A DNA stretch of 64,000 nt from Epiperipatus broadwayi (GCA_028023455.1 JAQFVV010000021.1:8150853-8214852); one strand, 5' to 3'; counted from the stretch's first letter, positions 10,484 through 25,227 are shown. Translations and numbers: made by a program. Notes: generated from the sequence alone by a model not told the origin.

Positions 10484-13120
10484 ATTGTAACGATATATAA
10501 ATATGTCGTTACATTAATTTAAAATAAAAACTTAAAAGTTCGCAAATAAAAGTAAAAAACTAAACGCTAAAATTAAAACATTGTTAAACTTATACATTCC
10601 ACAGATGTTAAACTTTAAAAAATTTTTTTTTTCATAAACAAAAAAAAATATTTGAATGTATTTTTTTAAATAAAAATACAAGATTGAAATATAAAAATAT
10701 TTTAATAAAAAAATAACGTAAGTTAAAATAAAAACAGTATTAATTAATTCCTGTAATCTATAAAAGGAAATGATTTTTATTAATTATCTAAAAGCTGTTT
10801 AATTAAAAGTCAATGAAAGTTAGATAAGAAAGAAAGAGATTTTACTTGACAAATGGAACACTAAGTTGCCGGACCATAACGAAAAAACAGATTAGTGATT
10901 TTGTTCAAATCCTTGTGGATGATATAAAAAGAAAAAAATATTAGTTGAAGGTTTTTCAACTTGTTGAGAGGAAAGACCACTTTATCTCCCCCACTTATCT
11001 CTAAATGAAGACTGATACCAGAACACAAATCCACCTCCTAACATTAGATTGATCTTCAAAAACTCCATAAGAACAACTTCTACTAACATAACATATGTAC
11101 GTTACATTGTTTTTTTTATTAGTAAACATGAAAAGAATAAAAGTTCGCAAATAAAAACTTCTTTTTTAAGAATTAAAAATTGAAAATTAAAAAAAATCTA
11201 TCTTAAACTCATATGTATATAAAATCACACAGATGAAAAAAAATATTAAAATAAAACTTTATTAAAAATAGAAAAGGTATTGTAAAAGCAAAAACTTAAA
11301 AAAGATTTAGAGATAAAAATATCTTTAAGTTTGGAAAACACATTAATTAATCAAAAATGGAAATGTTTGTTCAAAAAAAATGGAAATGTTTTAATTAGTT
11401 AAATGTAAACTAGCCTTGGGCATTTAAATGTATAAGCAATGGTCAGATAGGAGAGAAAAACAATGGAATCGGACCTCAGCGAAAGGATCATCACATTGAT
11501 GACATAATGTTGAGTTAATCCACAAAATTAATATAAAAGGAAAGGTTGGAAATAAAAAGAATTATTACGATGTGATTATAGGTGTTAGTGCAGAGTTGAA
11601 GAAGAAGGGATTGAAAGACACACTTTCAATTCCTTCAGTTGTTCAAAAAAATGAAACATTGTTTTCCAATATTGCAGGCCACAGGACATCAAGGCCCGGA
11701 AGAATACCATCAACCATAAAGGACCAGTGATTAACTGCACACTGATCTCCTTATGACTTCCATTACAAAAAATCAGAGAAAACAGACATTTTTCAAAACA
11801 GTAAGAAATATATAATTTATGAACATTTCTAAACAAAAAAACTCTAAATACTAAACTTTTCAATATTTATAAATATAAAAATTTCCTATCTGACTAAAGT
11901 AGTTAAAATGTTATTTGATGTATTTCTTTTGTAAAATCATTTCCATTTATATATTTTTTGTTTTTTAAGTTTTATTATGATTTCTGTTTTCCGATAAATT
12001 AAAATATATCAATGATAAACTTAAGTCGGGCATGAATGGCTGTATAGATTTGTAAAGTTATATTAGGGAAGGGTAATCTTAGGTTATTCATGTCATTGTT
12101 GAATTGGGTCAATGGATTGGATATATTGATGTAGTTAGTAGATGTAATGCAAGATTTGGTATGGGCAGAATCGCTTGTATATGCCGCACACTTCCTCTTG
12201 CCTAGGGAATGCGATCGTAAGTCGGTAAAATGACTGCAGTCCGTTTCTATGGAGTTTTTTTTTTATTGTTCTTCTCGTTAGATAAATGTAATATTCCTAT
12301 CTGACAAGAGTTAATGTCTTATCTTAACCTATTTTGTGTTGCCTTATTCATATTACATTGAATACATCGCATTAAATTTAAGTTGTTTATAGACGCTTGC
12401 ATGGATTCGTTATCGGTTAATTATGTTTTGGGTTTTCATATTGGATCAAAATATATAGACATTCAATAAATAATGATACCTTACAGTGAGTATCTAAAAT
12501 GTATTTATTCGGATGTCTTTTAAGTGATTGGTGTCAATGCAAGCATCTTATGGTCGAATGCTATTGGGTTATTTATAAATTTCCCTCTGCAATTGACGGT
12601 ATCAATGACTTTGAATTTTGATCATTTATGTTTATTTTGCAATGTTTTTAACCGTGAAATCTATGTAACCGATCTATACTCAAACATTTTAAAACAAACT
12701 TTTATAAATCCATCTAGTGCGAACTTATAAAAAATTAAAATGTAAACTTATAATATTATAAAAATTAAAATGTAAATTTAAATTCTAAAATCAAGTTAAA
12801 ATCCAAAGCAAAAGTTATTCTAAAATAATGCTAAATTTTATATATGTGTGTAAATAAATGTTTGTGTGTTAATTACTGGCAGTAGCTTATTTTATTCTTT
12901 TTTATATATCGGTAGATAAGAATTTATTATATTATTTAATCTCTGCTACTCCTTGAGCTAGTGACATGGTCTAACAACCAGAATCAAAATAAAAATAAAA
13001 TATATATATTTTTTTGACTTATGTATCTGCCTACTTTATAAATTTTTCTAGGTTCAAATGCCTAGATGGCGCCCTTGTAGTGCAAATTACGTTAAGGTAG
13101 ATTTTCTGGATCGTTATAAT
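10484..13120 (+). mobile_element. LTR-like interspersed repeat, copy 1 (duplicated head)
   Basis: It begins TGTAACGATA (10486) and ends near TCGTTATA (13118), so the ends are short inverted repeats of the TG...CA type seen in LTRs; both flanks are AT repeats. The first 1.2 kb contains two diverged versions of the same head in tandem (10486-11095 and 11096-11700): each has CGTTACATT near its start and AAAAGTTCGCAAATAAAA shortly after. The body has block Y (about 12020-12350), then block X (about 12375-12725), then a tail with the CTTTATAAATTTTTCTAGG and GCCTAGATGGCGCCC blocks. There is a TATAAAAGG box at 11532-11540 and no real coding frame. It could be a solo LTR, a TRIM-like remnant or a non-autonomous DNA element. 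Confidence 0.65.
11532..11540 (+). promoter_or_regulatory. Conserved TATA box in LTR-like repeat
   Basis: TATAAAAGG is kept in all four copies of the repeat (also near 37967, and on the minus strand near 44096-44104 and 46932-46940), while the surrounding sequence has drifted. Conservation at the same place in each head suggests a promoter, as expected in the U3 part of an LTR. Confidence 0.45.
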
Positions 13121-13867
13121 ATATATATATGTGTGTGTGTGTGAGTGTGCAATGGGTATGAGTATACAGATAAACGTTTTAAGATAAGGGTATTTATTGT
13201 ACAGTTATGTAAAAAAGGATATAATGCAATATTATTTTATAAATCTGAAGAAGTCTGTTGTATATTCAAAACTTTAAGATAATTAGTTTAATAAAGCAAT
13301 ATGAGGACAGCACAGGAGATGTAACAGAGATAGACAATTCTTGCAATATAAAGAATACAAGAAGATTATATTATTAAAAACATAATCCCCTTTTTGAAAA
13401 CTCATAGCTATTATAAACTGAATAATCTTAATTAAAGACATTCCCACAGTCAGTATTGTAAAATTGATCTTTATAGAGTGAATACAATTTAAAATCTAAT
13501 GCTTGATTTTTATCAGAACAATAAAAGTATCAAGATAAATTTTAAATCAATATTCACTAGTAAATCATATTATTTATTATATTTTTGTGTATAAGTACTA
13601 TTATTTAAAACAAACATAGTTTGTAAACAATCCTGTAAAAGCTCATGGACACCACAAACATACTTTTCTATTTTAATTAGAAAGGAATTATATCTTATAT
13701 ACATGTGAGGTAATGTTGTTTAAATGTTTCAATGATGTTTTGTTGAGTATGAAGGATACTCTCAAACAAAGGCACAAGATAGAAACTTTGTAAAGATAAG
13801 AACAACAGTGTTATCTTTGTGCCTAAAATTACTTATGTAAGTCAATTTAAAGCATCTTGGAATGAGG
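13121..13867. other. TG microsatellite and AT-rich spacer
   Basis: It starts with an AT/GT microsatellite (13115-13150). A loose CTGAAGAAG-hairpin-AAAAC module occurs near 13245. A small hairpin (about 13767-13826) pairs AAGGCACAAGATA with its inverse. No gene was seen. Confidence 0.4.
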
Positions 13868-14162
13868 GATGAAGATCATTTAATTAGTTTTTGAACTGTT
13901 ATTAAAACAGGCAAAACTCTCCATAGAGTATTGCCACTTAGTGCAAGCCAGAGTAATCAATGGATGCCGGAAGGCTAGTGCATAAAATCCTCATCTAGTG
14001 CCTACTCATCCAATATCCCCAGACTAGTTTCTGGCTTGTGGCCTTCATCAGTGAGGAGCCTTCTGGCATCCATTGATTATTCTGGCTTGCATTAAGTGTC
14101 AATACTTGATGGAGAGTTTTGCCAAGCATAAGAAATGGTGATCATGTGATGTTTATTGGCTT
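13868..14162. repeat. Fold-back family 1, copy 1 (hammerhead-like)
   Basis: Inverted arms carry ACAGGCAAAACTCTCCATA, a GTGCAAGCCAGAGTAATCAA block and an AATGGATGCC block; the right arm lacks the middle part. The outer AAGCATAAGAAATGGTGATC and ATGTGATGTTTA sequences recur at 49.5 and 54.6 kb and mark the true ends. On the minus strand 14016-14057 reads UCCUCA, CUGAUGA, a GGC/GCC hairpin, GAAAC, UA, GUC, UGGGGA: this matches a type I hammerhead with a 6-bp stem I. Non-coding. Confidence 0.7.
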
Positions 14163-15120
14163 TTTGAATTGTTCTTGGTGATTTACACTATCATCAACTA
14201 AAACATTCTTAAAATTTTTTAATTTCAACCCCCCCCCTTCAAATAAATGTATTGAACATCTTAAGAGTTTTAAAAACTGTTGAATTACTTTGACTTTCCT
14301 TTACTTGCGTCATCAAAAGGTTTTATAAGTTTTATATAATGTTTAAAATGACAGTCTATAAGTTGTCAACTTTGAACTATTTACAGAAGTTATTACTTGG
14401 CTATTTTTAAATTTTGGTTAATAGATTTACTTCATATTTAAAACTTATTATAGAGACACTGGCCAAAAATTAATATTTCAAATTTATGATAGTTTTTATA
14501 TTCAGAAGTTATTTTCTATTACTTTATTATTACAATAATACCGAACTGTTTTTCTAATATTTTTTAACTGTAATATTTGTCTTTTGTTTAACAATTTTAT
14601 TTTATTTTTTTAGCCTTAAAGTTTTTTTTTTTTCATGCATGTTAATATTTTCTTTTGAAAGAATAATGCAGGAATATTTGACATATGATTGCTTAATTAC
14701 TTAATCTTCTGTTCATAATACGAATTGACATATTCTGTTATAGAATGTTTTTTTTTTGTTAATTATGGTGAAGATATTTATAGCTTTTTTTTGTTTTCAA
14801 TTACTTTTTAAATAACTATTGCCAAAATATTTTTCTTATTAGAATTATTTTTGTTTTTCTCACAATAATTATTTTTACCAGAAAATGTTGTACATATATT
14901 TTTATAATTATTATGCTTTTTCATAATTAGTATAAAGAACAATGTTAACATTAATAATATTTTTAGCATGTATGTATGGTCTGTCTCTTTTTAATCAAGC
15001 ACTTTTTACATAGTGTTAGCATTTGTCCGAATGAGTCAAAGAATACTAAGGTATACTTTATCTGTGATCTAGGTACAGTTAGATATCCATTTGCTGACCA
15101 GTGTTAGATGGCTAATAATC
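14163..15120. other. AT-rich spacer
   Basis: Contains a short C-run (near 14230) and many T-runs. No gene, RNA or repeat family was recognised. Confidence 0.4.
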
Positions 15121-15666
15121 ATGAATTAGAAATTAACAATTACAATTACACTGTTCAGATTATTAATACAAAAATAAGAACAATCGACACTATTAACAAT
15201 ACATTTAACTGTGGATAAAGAGTTTTTAGCAAAAAATCATTTAATATTAATAAGAAATATGTTTGAAAAGGAAGATTTAAATATATGTATTTTATCAATC
15301 CTTACATGTGATACAAGGTTTGAAGGTTCACAAAAAAGCAACACAGGTATTCCAAACCATGTGTTGAGATGTGTGCTGTGAGAACAAGTAGATAGTCAAA
15401 TCAAAATAAGTGACTGCTGGAACAAACTAGAATTATTGACATTATTAAAAAAAATAAAGAGATTGAAGTGTCATTGGACAGATGAAGTCTTATACTATAT
15501 TCTAAAGTGTTTTTAAGAAACAGTAAGTCTAAAGGTAAGATGAAAGAATAAGATACAGTGAAGGCATATGTAGAAAAACGTCTTAGATTAGAGAAAGTGG
15601 ATTAAATTTGGAGAGACCTCTATTTCAAAGTAAATCAACAATAATTAAAAATGATGATGATAATTA
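15121..15666 (+). mobile_element. RTE-type element, old 3' fragment
   Basis: A strongly decayed copy of the last about 600 bases of the RTE element. Recognisable landmarks in order are GAATTAGA..TTAACAATTACA, TTGAAAAGGAAG, AATAAAGAGATTGAAGTG, GGAGAGACCTC and the tail ATGATGATGATAATTAG. It has many stops and small deletions. It is much older than the intact copy at 7.2-10.2 kb. Confidence 0.7.
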
Positions 15667-16198
15667 GATGGATAGATAAAATGGCTATGAGACTTGTCTA
15701 AAGTACTTCCAGATTTTGAGCAGAGATGCTTAAGCAACTATTTATTAAATAATAAAATAATCTCAAAAATCAGTACATCAGATCTTATCACAATAAACTA
15801 TAGAAGCTCATGCACAAATAATATACTCATTGAAATTTATGATATATCTACAATTATTGAGATGATAGAAAAAAGTTTTAAGGATGGAGCTAACAATAGC
15901 AAATAACCATTAAGAAGCTCAAATATTATTTGGTCACTTTTTCTTTTTATTTATTAGTTACAATGAGCTTTTAGGCAGAAAGCAAGAAATTTTCACAATA
16001 CAACATACCATTACATTAACATATTTTATTTTTAAAGTTATATGTTTTTACAGAAAATATATACACTTGTTCTAACTATCAATAGTTATTAATCATTCTA
16101 TATGGTAATTAAATATATAAGGAGGTTGCTTTGACAACAGTTTGAATTTGTTTATTGCTATTGATATTGAGATTGTATAAGTGTTGACTGGTCTTTAA
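15667..16198. other. Spacer with one unexplained short frame
   Basis: A plus frame at 15694-15906 (70 codons) has a less biased composition than most AT-rich openings but no recognised motif and no convincing splice signals. It is left uncalled. Confidence 0.35.
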
Positions 16199-18269
<2,071 letters not shown>

Positions 18270-18497
18270 TATTATAACTTTATCTTTCTTATTGCATTGC
18301 CAAATTCATATTATATTAATTTCATTTATGTTCTTTATTACTCTTTACAATGCTTTTTTACAACCAACTATTGATGGTTTCGATTGACCCAGCAATCTTC
18401 TTCAGAACTTCTACTTATATTTCCAAATCTTAATCTGCTATCAAATACTGGGTTGTAAAAAGCATTGTAAAAAGTAATAAAGTACATAAATGAGAAA
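18270..18497. repeat. Fold-back family 2, copy 2
   Basis: Shares with the copies at 2.2 and 23.7 kb the outer TTGCATTGCCAAATTCATAT block, then GTTCTTTATTACT and TTTACAATGC, the ACTATTGATGGTTTCGATTG block and CAGCAATCTTCTTCAG. The right arm is shortened. The minus strand of the left arm gives CTGAAGA, a hairpin and GAAAC. Confidence 0.65.
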
Positions 18498-19397
18498 CTT
18501 TTCTTACATTAATCATATTCAAACACGATTGTCAATGTGACTAAGATTATTTGATGAATTATACAGTTTAACCTTAACAAAGCTTTTGGTAATCAAAAAC
18601 ATGGAAATGATTTTATGTCATTATTTGAATAAATATCAAATTACATAAAAATAAAAACTCCAAAAGAAATGTTAAATTATTGCAAACTATTAAACCTATA
18701 ATTTTATTTACAGTCGATAAAATTTATTGTTGAAAATGACAAATGTGGAATTTAAAAAGAATGATAGTTTATTTTTTTTATTTTTTTTTAGTGTTTGATA
18801 TATATACTTTACATTTATTGTTTAAAAATAGGCTGAATTTATTTAAACAGTGACAGTGTATCTAGCATTTTTGGACCCTTATGTAAAATTTCAAAAAAAT
18901 CATTCTTTTAATATTTTTGACTTAAACCTTAATACTTTTTTGAAAGTATATAATGAAAGCCTTGGTTTTTTTCTAATCAGATACACCAAATGTATGGAAT
19001 AAATACCATGATCAGTGATCAACATTTATTCATTACTGAAGTATCCTGCATAGTTGGCATATTTGGTAGGGCATCTAATTTGAGATGAGATCGCAAAATC
19101 AATTCTGTCACTCAATCTTCAAACTTCTTATGAACTTCCAAGCAATAAATCCATATGCCTTTTTTTTTATTAGTGAAGAGATTTGCCATTGATTGCATTC
19201 TTTTAACACAGTATTCTTTTTTGATTAATATAGTGGTTGAGAAGCTGATTCAAGATGTTCATGATTTTATTGCTGATTCTCAGCTCAATGGAATAAAAAA
19301 TAAAAATAAATCAAATTGGTTTAAATTAATATGCCTAATGGTTGTGTTTGGTTCGTTCATAAACCTTGAGCAACTAATCATCATTATAATTTTTGCC
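18498..19397. other. AT-rich spacer
   Basis: No feature was recognised; the ATG frame at 19155-19403 runs into the RTE fragment and has no motif. Confidence 0.35.
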
Positions 19398-20070
19398 TAT
19401 TAGTAATCCACTGCAGGATAAGTATCTCTCCGTATTTATTTGAATTTTTTATAGCCTCTCTTCTCACATTATTCCAACAAACTTTCTTATTTCAACCATA
19501 CATCTCACATGTGGTCTCATTTTAGGTCTTTTGACAGTTTTTGAGATATCTAGTTTAAGATTTTCTCTATCCATTTATTATTATTATCTCTATTAGGCAT
19601 AGGTACAGCACAACTCTTCTTAAGTCTTTATATATTTTTAATATTTCAATGATCTCCGAACCATGTGCTTAGCTTTCAATTTCTCTTGTTACTCCCAACA
19701 TGCAACTCTCTATGACATAATGCTTTTCTATTAAATGTCCACATCTAATGTTCATACTTGAGAATTGATGATGGGTAACTATTAATAATCTTTTTTCAAA
19801 CACATGGATATATTTCCATTTAAGATTAAATTATTTCTGGCAAAGGCACTTTACCCAAATTTAATACTATGATTAATTTCAGGCATTATGCTACCACCTG
19901 CATTAAAATCTAACCAAGGTACTTGTAGCTGTTAACTTCTTTTAATTCATAATTTTTAGCGCTATATTGATTTACTAATTCGTAATTATGAATCTTTATT
20001 TTCATTTTCTGAGCAAATATATCAGATATTAGGGGAGTCTTTGTGGTACTTTTCTTTAGTACTATTAGTG
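19398..20070 (-). mobile_element. RTE-type element, old 3' fragment
   Basis: A minus-strand copy of the last about 700 bases of the RTE element. From left to right the landmarks are the inverse of CTGCAGTGGATT (near 19410), the inverse of GACCACATGTGAGATG (19505-19520), the inverse of the ACTTGGACACTT region and the inverse of the GTTAACAGYTACAA block (about 19930). Stops are frequent. It lies in the same orientation as the next fragment, about 440 bases away, so they are two separate insertions. Confidence 0.72.
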
Positions 20071-20508
20071 GTAAAATCTAACCTTATGAACTATTAAACT
20101 TTACTAAAATTATTGAATCATTAACAAAACAGTTACTAATAATAATTATCAAGGAGTACTGATTGCTTGCAATCATCTAGATCTTTAGCTATGTTTTCTT
20201 TTTATTCTGTCAGAAATAGGTGAGGGAAATATGCAATCTCTACATATATATTATTTCAATAAAATATACACCTGCAAAAAAGCATATATAAATAATTTAC
20301 AGCAATTTTTGAAAAATCACTATTATAAATAATGTATATGTATTTGGAAATTATGATAATAATTTGAAAATAAATAAATTATTTACAATTATTAAAACTT
20401 TGCATCTAAAAATAAATTAAATAAGAAAAAAGTAATACTAGTTATTGCCTGCATATGATCTCAAATGACTAGAAAAATAATTTAAATGTAAATCTAAAGC
20501 TAATATAA

Positions 20509-21075
20509 TTCATCATCATCATTGTCAACTATTATCATTTCACTGCAAGATGAAAGGCTTTTGTTCAATCCATCTCATTTGATCTCTAGTCTCTCTTCTC
20601 CACATCATCCCTGCACATTTCCTTATTTCATGCATCTATCTCATATGCAGTCTGTTTCTTTGTCTTTTACAATCTCTTGGAATCCAATTTAAGATTTCAA
20701 CTGTCCACATATTATCATCACTTTCAAAAATATGTCCAACCCAATTTCATTTCTGTCTCTTAATCCTTTCAACAATCACACTAACAGCTGTTTCTTCTCT
20801 TATTCATGTATTTTATTTTCAATTTCTTCTTGTTTTCATACTTCTTTGAGTGATCTGAAGTTTCTGTGTTGCTTTTCTGTTAAGTATCTATATCTCAGAT
20901 CCAAAACTTTTTGTTTCAAACACATAGTCATATTTTCTTTTTATTTCTAGTTATTTTTACCAAAATTTCATCAATTATGTTACCATCTGTAGTAATAATC
21001 CAACCAAGGTATTTATAGTTGTTAACTTTTTTTACTTTTTCATTATCAATCTTTATTATAATCTTTTGAAATAAC
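20509..21075 (-). mobile_element. RTE-type element, 3' fragment
   Basis: A minus-strand copy beginning with the CATCATCATCAT tail (20511), then the inverse of the CACTGCAG, CATCCATCTC/CATGTG and GGAATCCA landmarks, up to the inverse of the GTTAACAACTATAAATACC block near 21005-21030. It is less decayed than the copies at 15.1 and 19.4 kb but still frameshifted. The plus-strand ATG frame inside it is a shadow. Confidence 0.75.
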
Positions 21076-21449
21076 TAAATACAGGCTTATTATATGCCAC
21101 TATCAATATATGTAATATATAGGTATATGAGCACAGACTTTCACATGATCCACCACTCTCCATTCTGTCTCATAACACATTGATACACTTGAACACATAT
21201 ATGTCAAAAAGATAAATAATCATCAATACATGTATTTAATGCTAAACCAACAATCATCAGTTAATCCAGATTATCATTTCTACACAGATATGCAATAAGT
21301 TCTCACATATATATTAAGATAGCCAATCTTTATACTTTAATAGACAGGTTTCAATCCACTCCACATTCCAACTCTTCAACTATCCAATTGAAAATATGAT
21401 GATGGAGTGCTCAAAAGCTTCCCTGGTGCCAAGATTCTTGTAACATCCT
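21076..21449. other. Spacer
   Basis: AT-rich and moderately complex; it includes a block near 21350-21410 (CACTCCACATTCCAACTC) vaguely like the SINE-like repeats at 4.6 and 52.6 kb. No gene was seen. Confidence 0.35.
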
Positions 21450-21768
21450 AATGAGCATGCTAATAGCTTTAAAGAAGCTTTTGCAATAAATGCCACAAGA
21501 GAAAACATTTAAAAATCTATCTAGAATTGTACCCATCCTCAAATGGGTTTGAAGCTACTGGATATCCTTACTGTGGTGCTAGAACATTCATACATTAGAG
21601 CTTAGTGTTTAAATATCCTAGTGCTTCACTGAGAATAGCCAGTAGTTTGAAACCAATTTGGGGATAGGGATAATTTTAGATATAGATTTTTAAATGCTTT
21701 CTCTTGTGGCATTTATTGGAAAATAAAAACCTTGTTTAAAGCTATTAACATGCTCATTATATTACATT
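21450..21768. repeat. Fold-back element with 115-base arms
   Basis: The left arm (about 21450-21575) and right arm (about 21640-21768) are inverted copies: both hold an AATGAGCATG block, TAATAGCTTTAAA, the AAATGCCACAAGAGAAA block, TTTAAAAATCTA and a GGTTTGAAGCTACTGG-like block. The spacer is about 65 bases. Non-coding, MITE-like and moderately diverged. Confidence 0.7.
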
Positions 21769-23080
21769 TGTAATACAAGCTTATTAAATTAAGTTACTTG
21801 ATTTTTTTTACTATCACTGATGATGTTTACATCTTTCCTTATTTACAATTTGGTTTTAAAATATTTATAAAGTTCAAATATTACTTTTTAGAATATTATT
21901 CATTTATCAGACTGATTTAAAAAGAAATCAAATCCAATTAATTGAATTTTAATATAAAATAAATATTTATATTAGAAGTGAAAGGTTGACTTTTTTCAAA
22001 AACTCCCACCAGGTGTAACAATGGAAAATGTCAAAATTCGAAAGGATTACTAGAAACAAATATTCACCAAGCTAAATGAGATCTATTATAAAGTAAATAA
22101 TCATAAATTAATATTTTATATTTTTCAAATATAACACTTTTTTTATATCACCTAATATCAAATTTAAGTATATAGTTAAAAATTGTGTTGGATTTGAAAA
22201 CATAAACTGTTAATTTAGTAAAAATGCATTTATTATAGAACTAATTTAATATGAAAAATGCATACATATTACATTCACATTCCATCACTCATGCATTTAT
22301 TTTTAGAATGTAAAATCAATGGTATATTTTTTAAGATGTGATGTCTATTCTATTTTTTTTCTCAAGTGTCACCACCAATGCTTGATGCCTATTCTATTTA
22401 TTACTTTTAATTTTATTAATGCCATTTTTTTTACATATATGTAACTTTTTTCTGAAATAAAATAATTTTTTAAAAATGTAAATTTAACACATAATTTTAT
22501 AACAAATTTAACATTTACTACATAGATGAATTAATATAAATTACTTTAAAATAAGTCAGACATATTATTTCTTTAAATTATTTTTATAACTAAAACAAAA
22601 TATTTTATTATCCTTTCTGAATTTCAATTTATGATAAAAATGTGTTGTTATAGTAAATTTTTAAAAATAACAAATATCATGTGACATTTTGTTTATTATT
22701 TAAATTAAATTTTTTGAGCATTAGCAGCTTATTTCAATTACTGTTTATTTTTTACCAGCATGCATGAACTTGTGTTTTATACATTATTAGGCAATATTAG
22801 AATTTTTAGCAATATACTATATATTGAAATTTGAACTTTTTAATTACCATTTTGAATATTACTTTAGCTATTCAACTGTCTATTTTTAACGCATATTTAA
22901 CAATAGTTGGGTTAAATTTTGAACATTTTATTTTATCTATTTTATCTTTTTTCTTATATTTTCAGAAATTTTATATTATTCTTAGAAATATGCATTTACA
23001 TCCAAAATTTATCCTTAAACACAATTTTGCAAACAAATAAAAAAAATCATAAACTAAAAATACAAAGTAAGATATATGAA
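21769..23080. other. AT-rich spacer
   Basis: Very low GC; overlapping plus-strand openings at 22831-23131 are F/I/L/Y-rich and look non-coding. No repeat family was recognised. Confidence 0.4.
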
Positions 23081-23430
23081 ATCACTAAACATCACATGAT
23101 CACCATTTTCTATGCATCCACAAGCTGTTAAACAGTAGCAAACTCTTGATACATTAGTGCCACCTAGTGCAAGACATAGTAATAAATGAATGGAAATAGG
23201 TTTGTGCATAAAATTTATATTTAATGCCTAATCTTCCAAAAACTCCAGAGTAGTTTTTAGCTCGTGACTTTTATCAATAAGAAGACTAATATCTGAGGAA
23301 ATTGTATCTAGATCTTAGGATCTAACGCAATCCTTTAGCAGCCACCTTTTACCTATTTAGTTAACTATAAATCTAAGAGTCCAAAACTGTTTTCAATCCA
23401 AGATCCTCACTGATAAAACCACAAGCTAAA
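23081..23430. repeat. Fold-back family 1, copy 2 (decayed)
   Basis: The left end has ACATCACATGATCACCATTT. It keeps the GTGCCACCTAGTGCAAG, GTGCATAAAAT and TATCAATAAGAAG landmarks and an interior with the TCTTAGGATCTAACGCAATC block shared with the copies at 25.2, 49.1 and 54.4 kb. The hammerhead-like segment is present but its core is mutated. Confidence 0.6.
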
Positions 23431-23624
23431 AATGTTAAATTTAAAAAAAAATCACAAATGCTTAAACTTAATTTTTGTAAAGCCCATTGAATTTTTATTC
23501 AGATTATTTAAAAGTAACAAAATATTATTTCAAATTTAAATTGTAAAAAAAATGATAAAAAAAAATTGGCTGCAGACAATATAAAACTTTTTTTCCAACC
23601 AATGACAATTTGGGACTTTATCTT

Positions 23625-23860
23625 TCTTATTACAACGCCAAATCCATATAATATTAATATAATTTATTTTTTTATTACTTTTACAATGCTTCATATAATC
23701 ACAAATTATATGTTCATGTATATTTGTAGTATTCATGTGTTTGTACTGTGTTTGTTATAGTTCTGAAAAAGATTGTTGGGGCAATCAAAATTATCAATAA
23801 TGGATTGTAATTGTATGAAACATTGTAGAAGTAATAAAGAAAGTAAATGATATTAATGTT
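23625..23860. repeat. Fold-back family 2, copy 3
   Basis: The left part has ACGCCAAATCCATATAATA then TTATTACTTTTACAATGC; the right part has GAAAAAGATTGTTGGGGCAA, ATCAATAATGGATTG and GTAATAAAGAAAGTAAATGA. It is the same architecture as 2213-2455 with a different loop. Confidence 0.6.
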
Positions 23861-24239
23861 ATAACAATTTGTGACTATACATGATTGGTTTTTCTTGACT
23901 TGTTTTTCTAAAAGTAAATATTTTTGAATAAAATTTGAATCTAATCACATTCTTATTCTAAAAAAAATAAATATTAAAAAAATATTTGTTGAAAAATAAG
24001 CATAAATATGTAGATAAACTATGGAAAAGTATATGTTTTCACTTTTGAAATATAGCAAAAAAATAAATATGCTCAAAAACATTCACAAACACCCTCATTT
24101 AGAGAGAACTAGAAACTATCAATCAGCATCATTTGGAGAAATATATCAGGTTTTTTGTAAAAAGTTTATCTGTATGATACTGATTTCTTGAGATTTCTTT
24201 AAAAATTAAAAACCAATATTTTAATTCCAGTTTTTTTGT

Positions 24240-24775
24240 TATCAACAATGCAAATTCTGCGGATAATACTAAAGATAGCTACAAAAAAGTTATATGATGT
24301 GATGCACTGTGACTTTTCCTTATATGGAGTCCAAAATCTCTCAGCCACTATGCCAAAAAACCTGTTAGCCACTTTACCTTCCCTTTTTATTCCTTATCCC
24401 AAGCTTTCCCATATTCTTTTCCATCCTGCTCCATCCCATTTCCACAACATAATCTTTGTCAACTCCATAGCCTTTATATCTAAATCCCCCTTGTCTTTTC
24501 CCAAACCTAGCATAAAAACCAATAATCCACTTTCTGTATAATCACTTTGTTTATATTTACTCTTCCACAACCTCATTATTTGTATCCTTTCTGTTTTCAG
24601 GCATTTACATCCAATTAACATATGCCTAATATTTTCTATGCTTTCCTTACCCAACTTGCAGATTGAATCACCCACATTTGTCCATTTATATGTATATTGC
24701 TTTGTTGCTAAAGATCTTGTTCGAGCCTTAAATACTAAACTACTTTCCATGCTATTATCATAAATAAGCTCACAC
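24240..24775 (-). pseudogene. Non-LTR retrotransposon ORF2 C-terminal fragment
   Basis: The minus frame at 24394-24750 encodes 118 residues resembling the C-terminal cysteine-rich region of non-LTR ORF2 proteins: GDSICKLG, then ENIRHMLIGC, a C...H...C arrangement typical of the zinc-binding segment that follows the reverse transcriptase, then a W-rich end (MLWKWDGAGW). It is 5' truncated. The same sequence recurs at 28000-28310. I cannot assign the clade. Confidence 0.55.
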
Positions 24776-25227
24776 CCAGTGGTGCCATTACATATTTTAG
24801 AGAAAAACTAGTGATGCGGAGATTAATACAATATCATAATAATATTATTAAAAATAAATGCATTTAAGCAAGCTTATTAGCTCATTGTAAAAAGAAAATA
24901 TAACATGTTAAATATAATAATCCATGTCTGAAATATAAATTATGACATAACAAGACATCCAAATACAATTTTCCAAAAATCCCTTTCAGTGGCTCAGCCT
25001 CATTCTAAACATTACTAAACATAATTGGATTAAGCTTGAATAGCATTTATATTAAATAGATTTTATTTATTTGTAATACCATTGTAAAATATAACACATT
25101 TATAAGTATATTAAAGAACTTCCTCACTTCCACACATTCATTTTAAATTTTGTAAATAAAGGTATAATAAGAGACAAATGACAAATGAATTTATATCTGT
25201 GCTAAAGACAATCTCTAGTTTACACAA
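24776..25227. other. AT-rich spacer
   Basis: No recognised feature. Confidence 0.35.

Noticed and set aside
15694-15906. 70-codon frame after an RTE tail
   Set aside because: No motif, no splice support; could be a chance opening.
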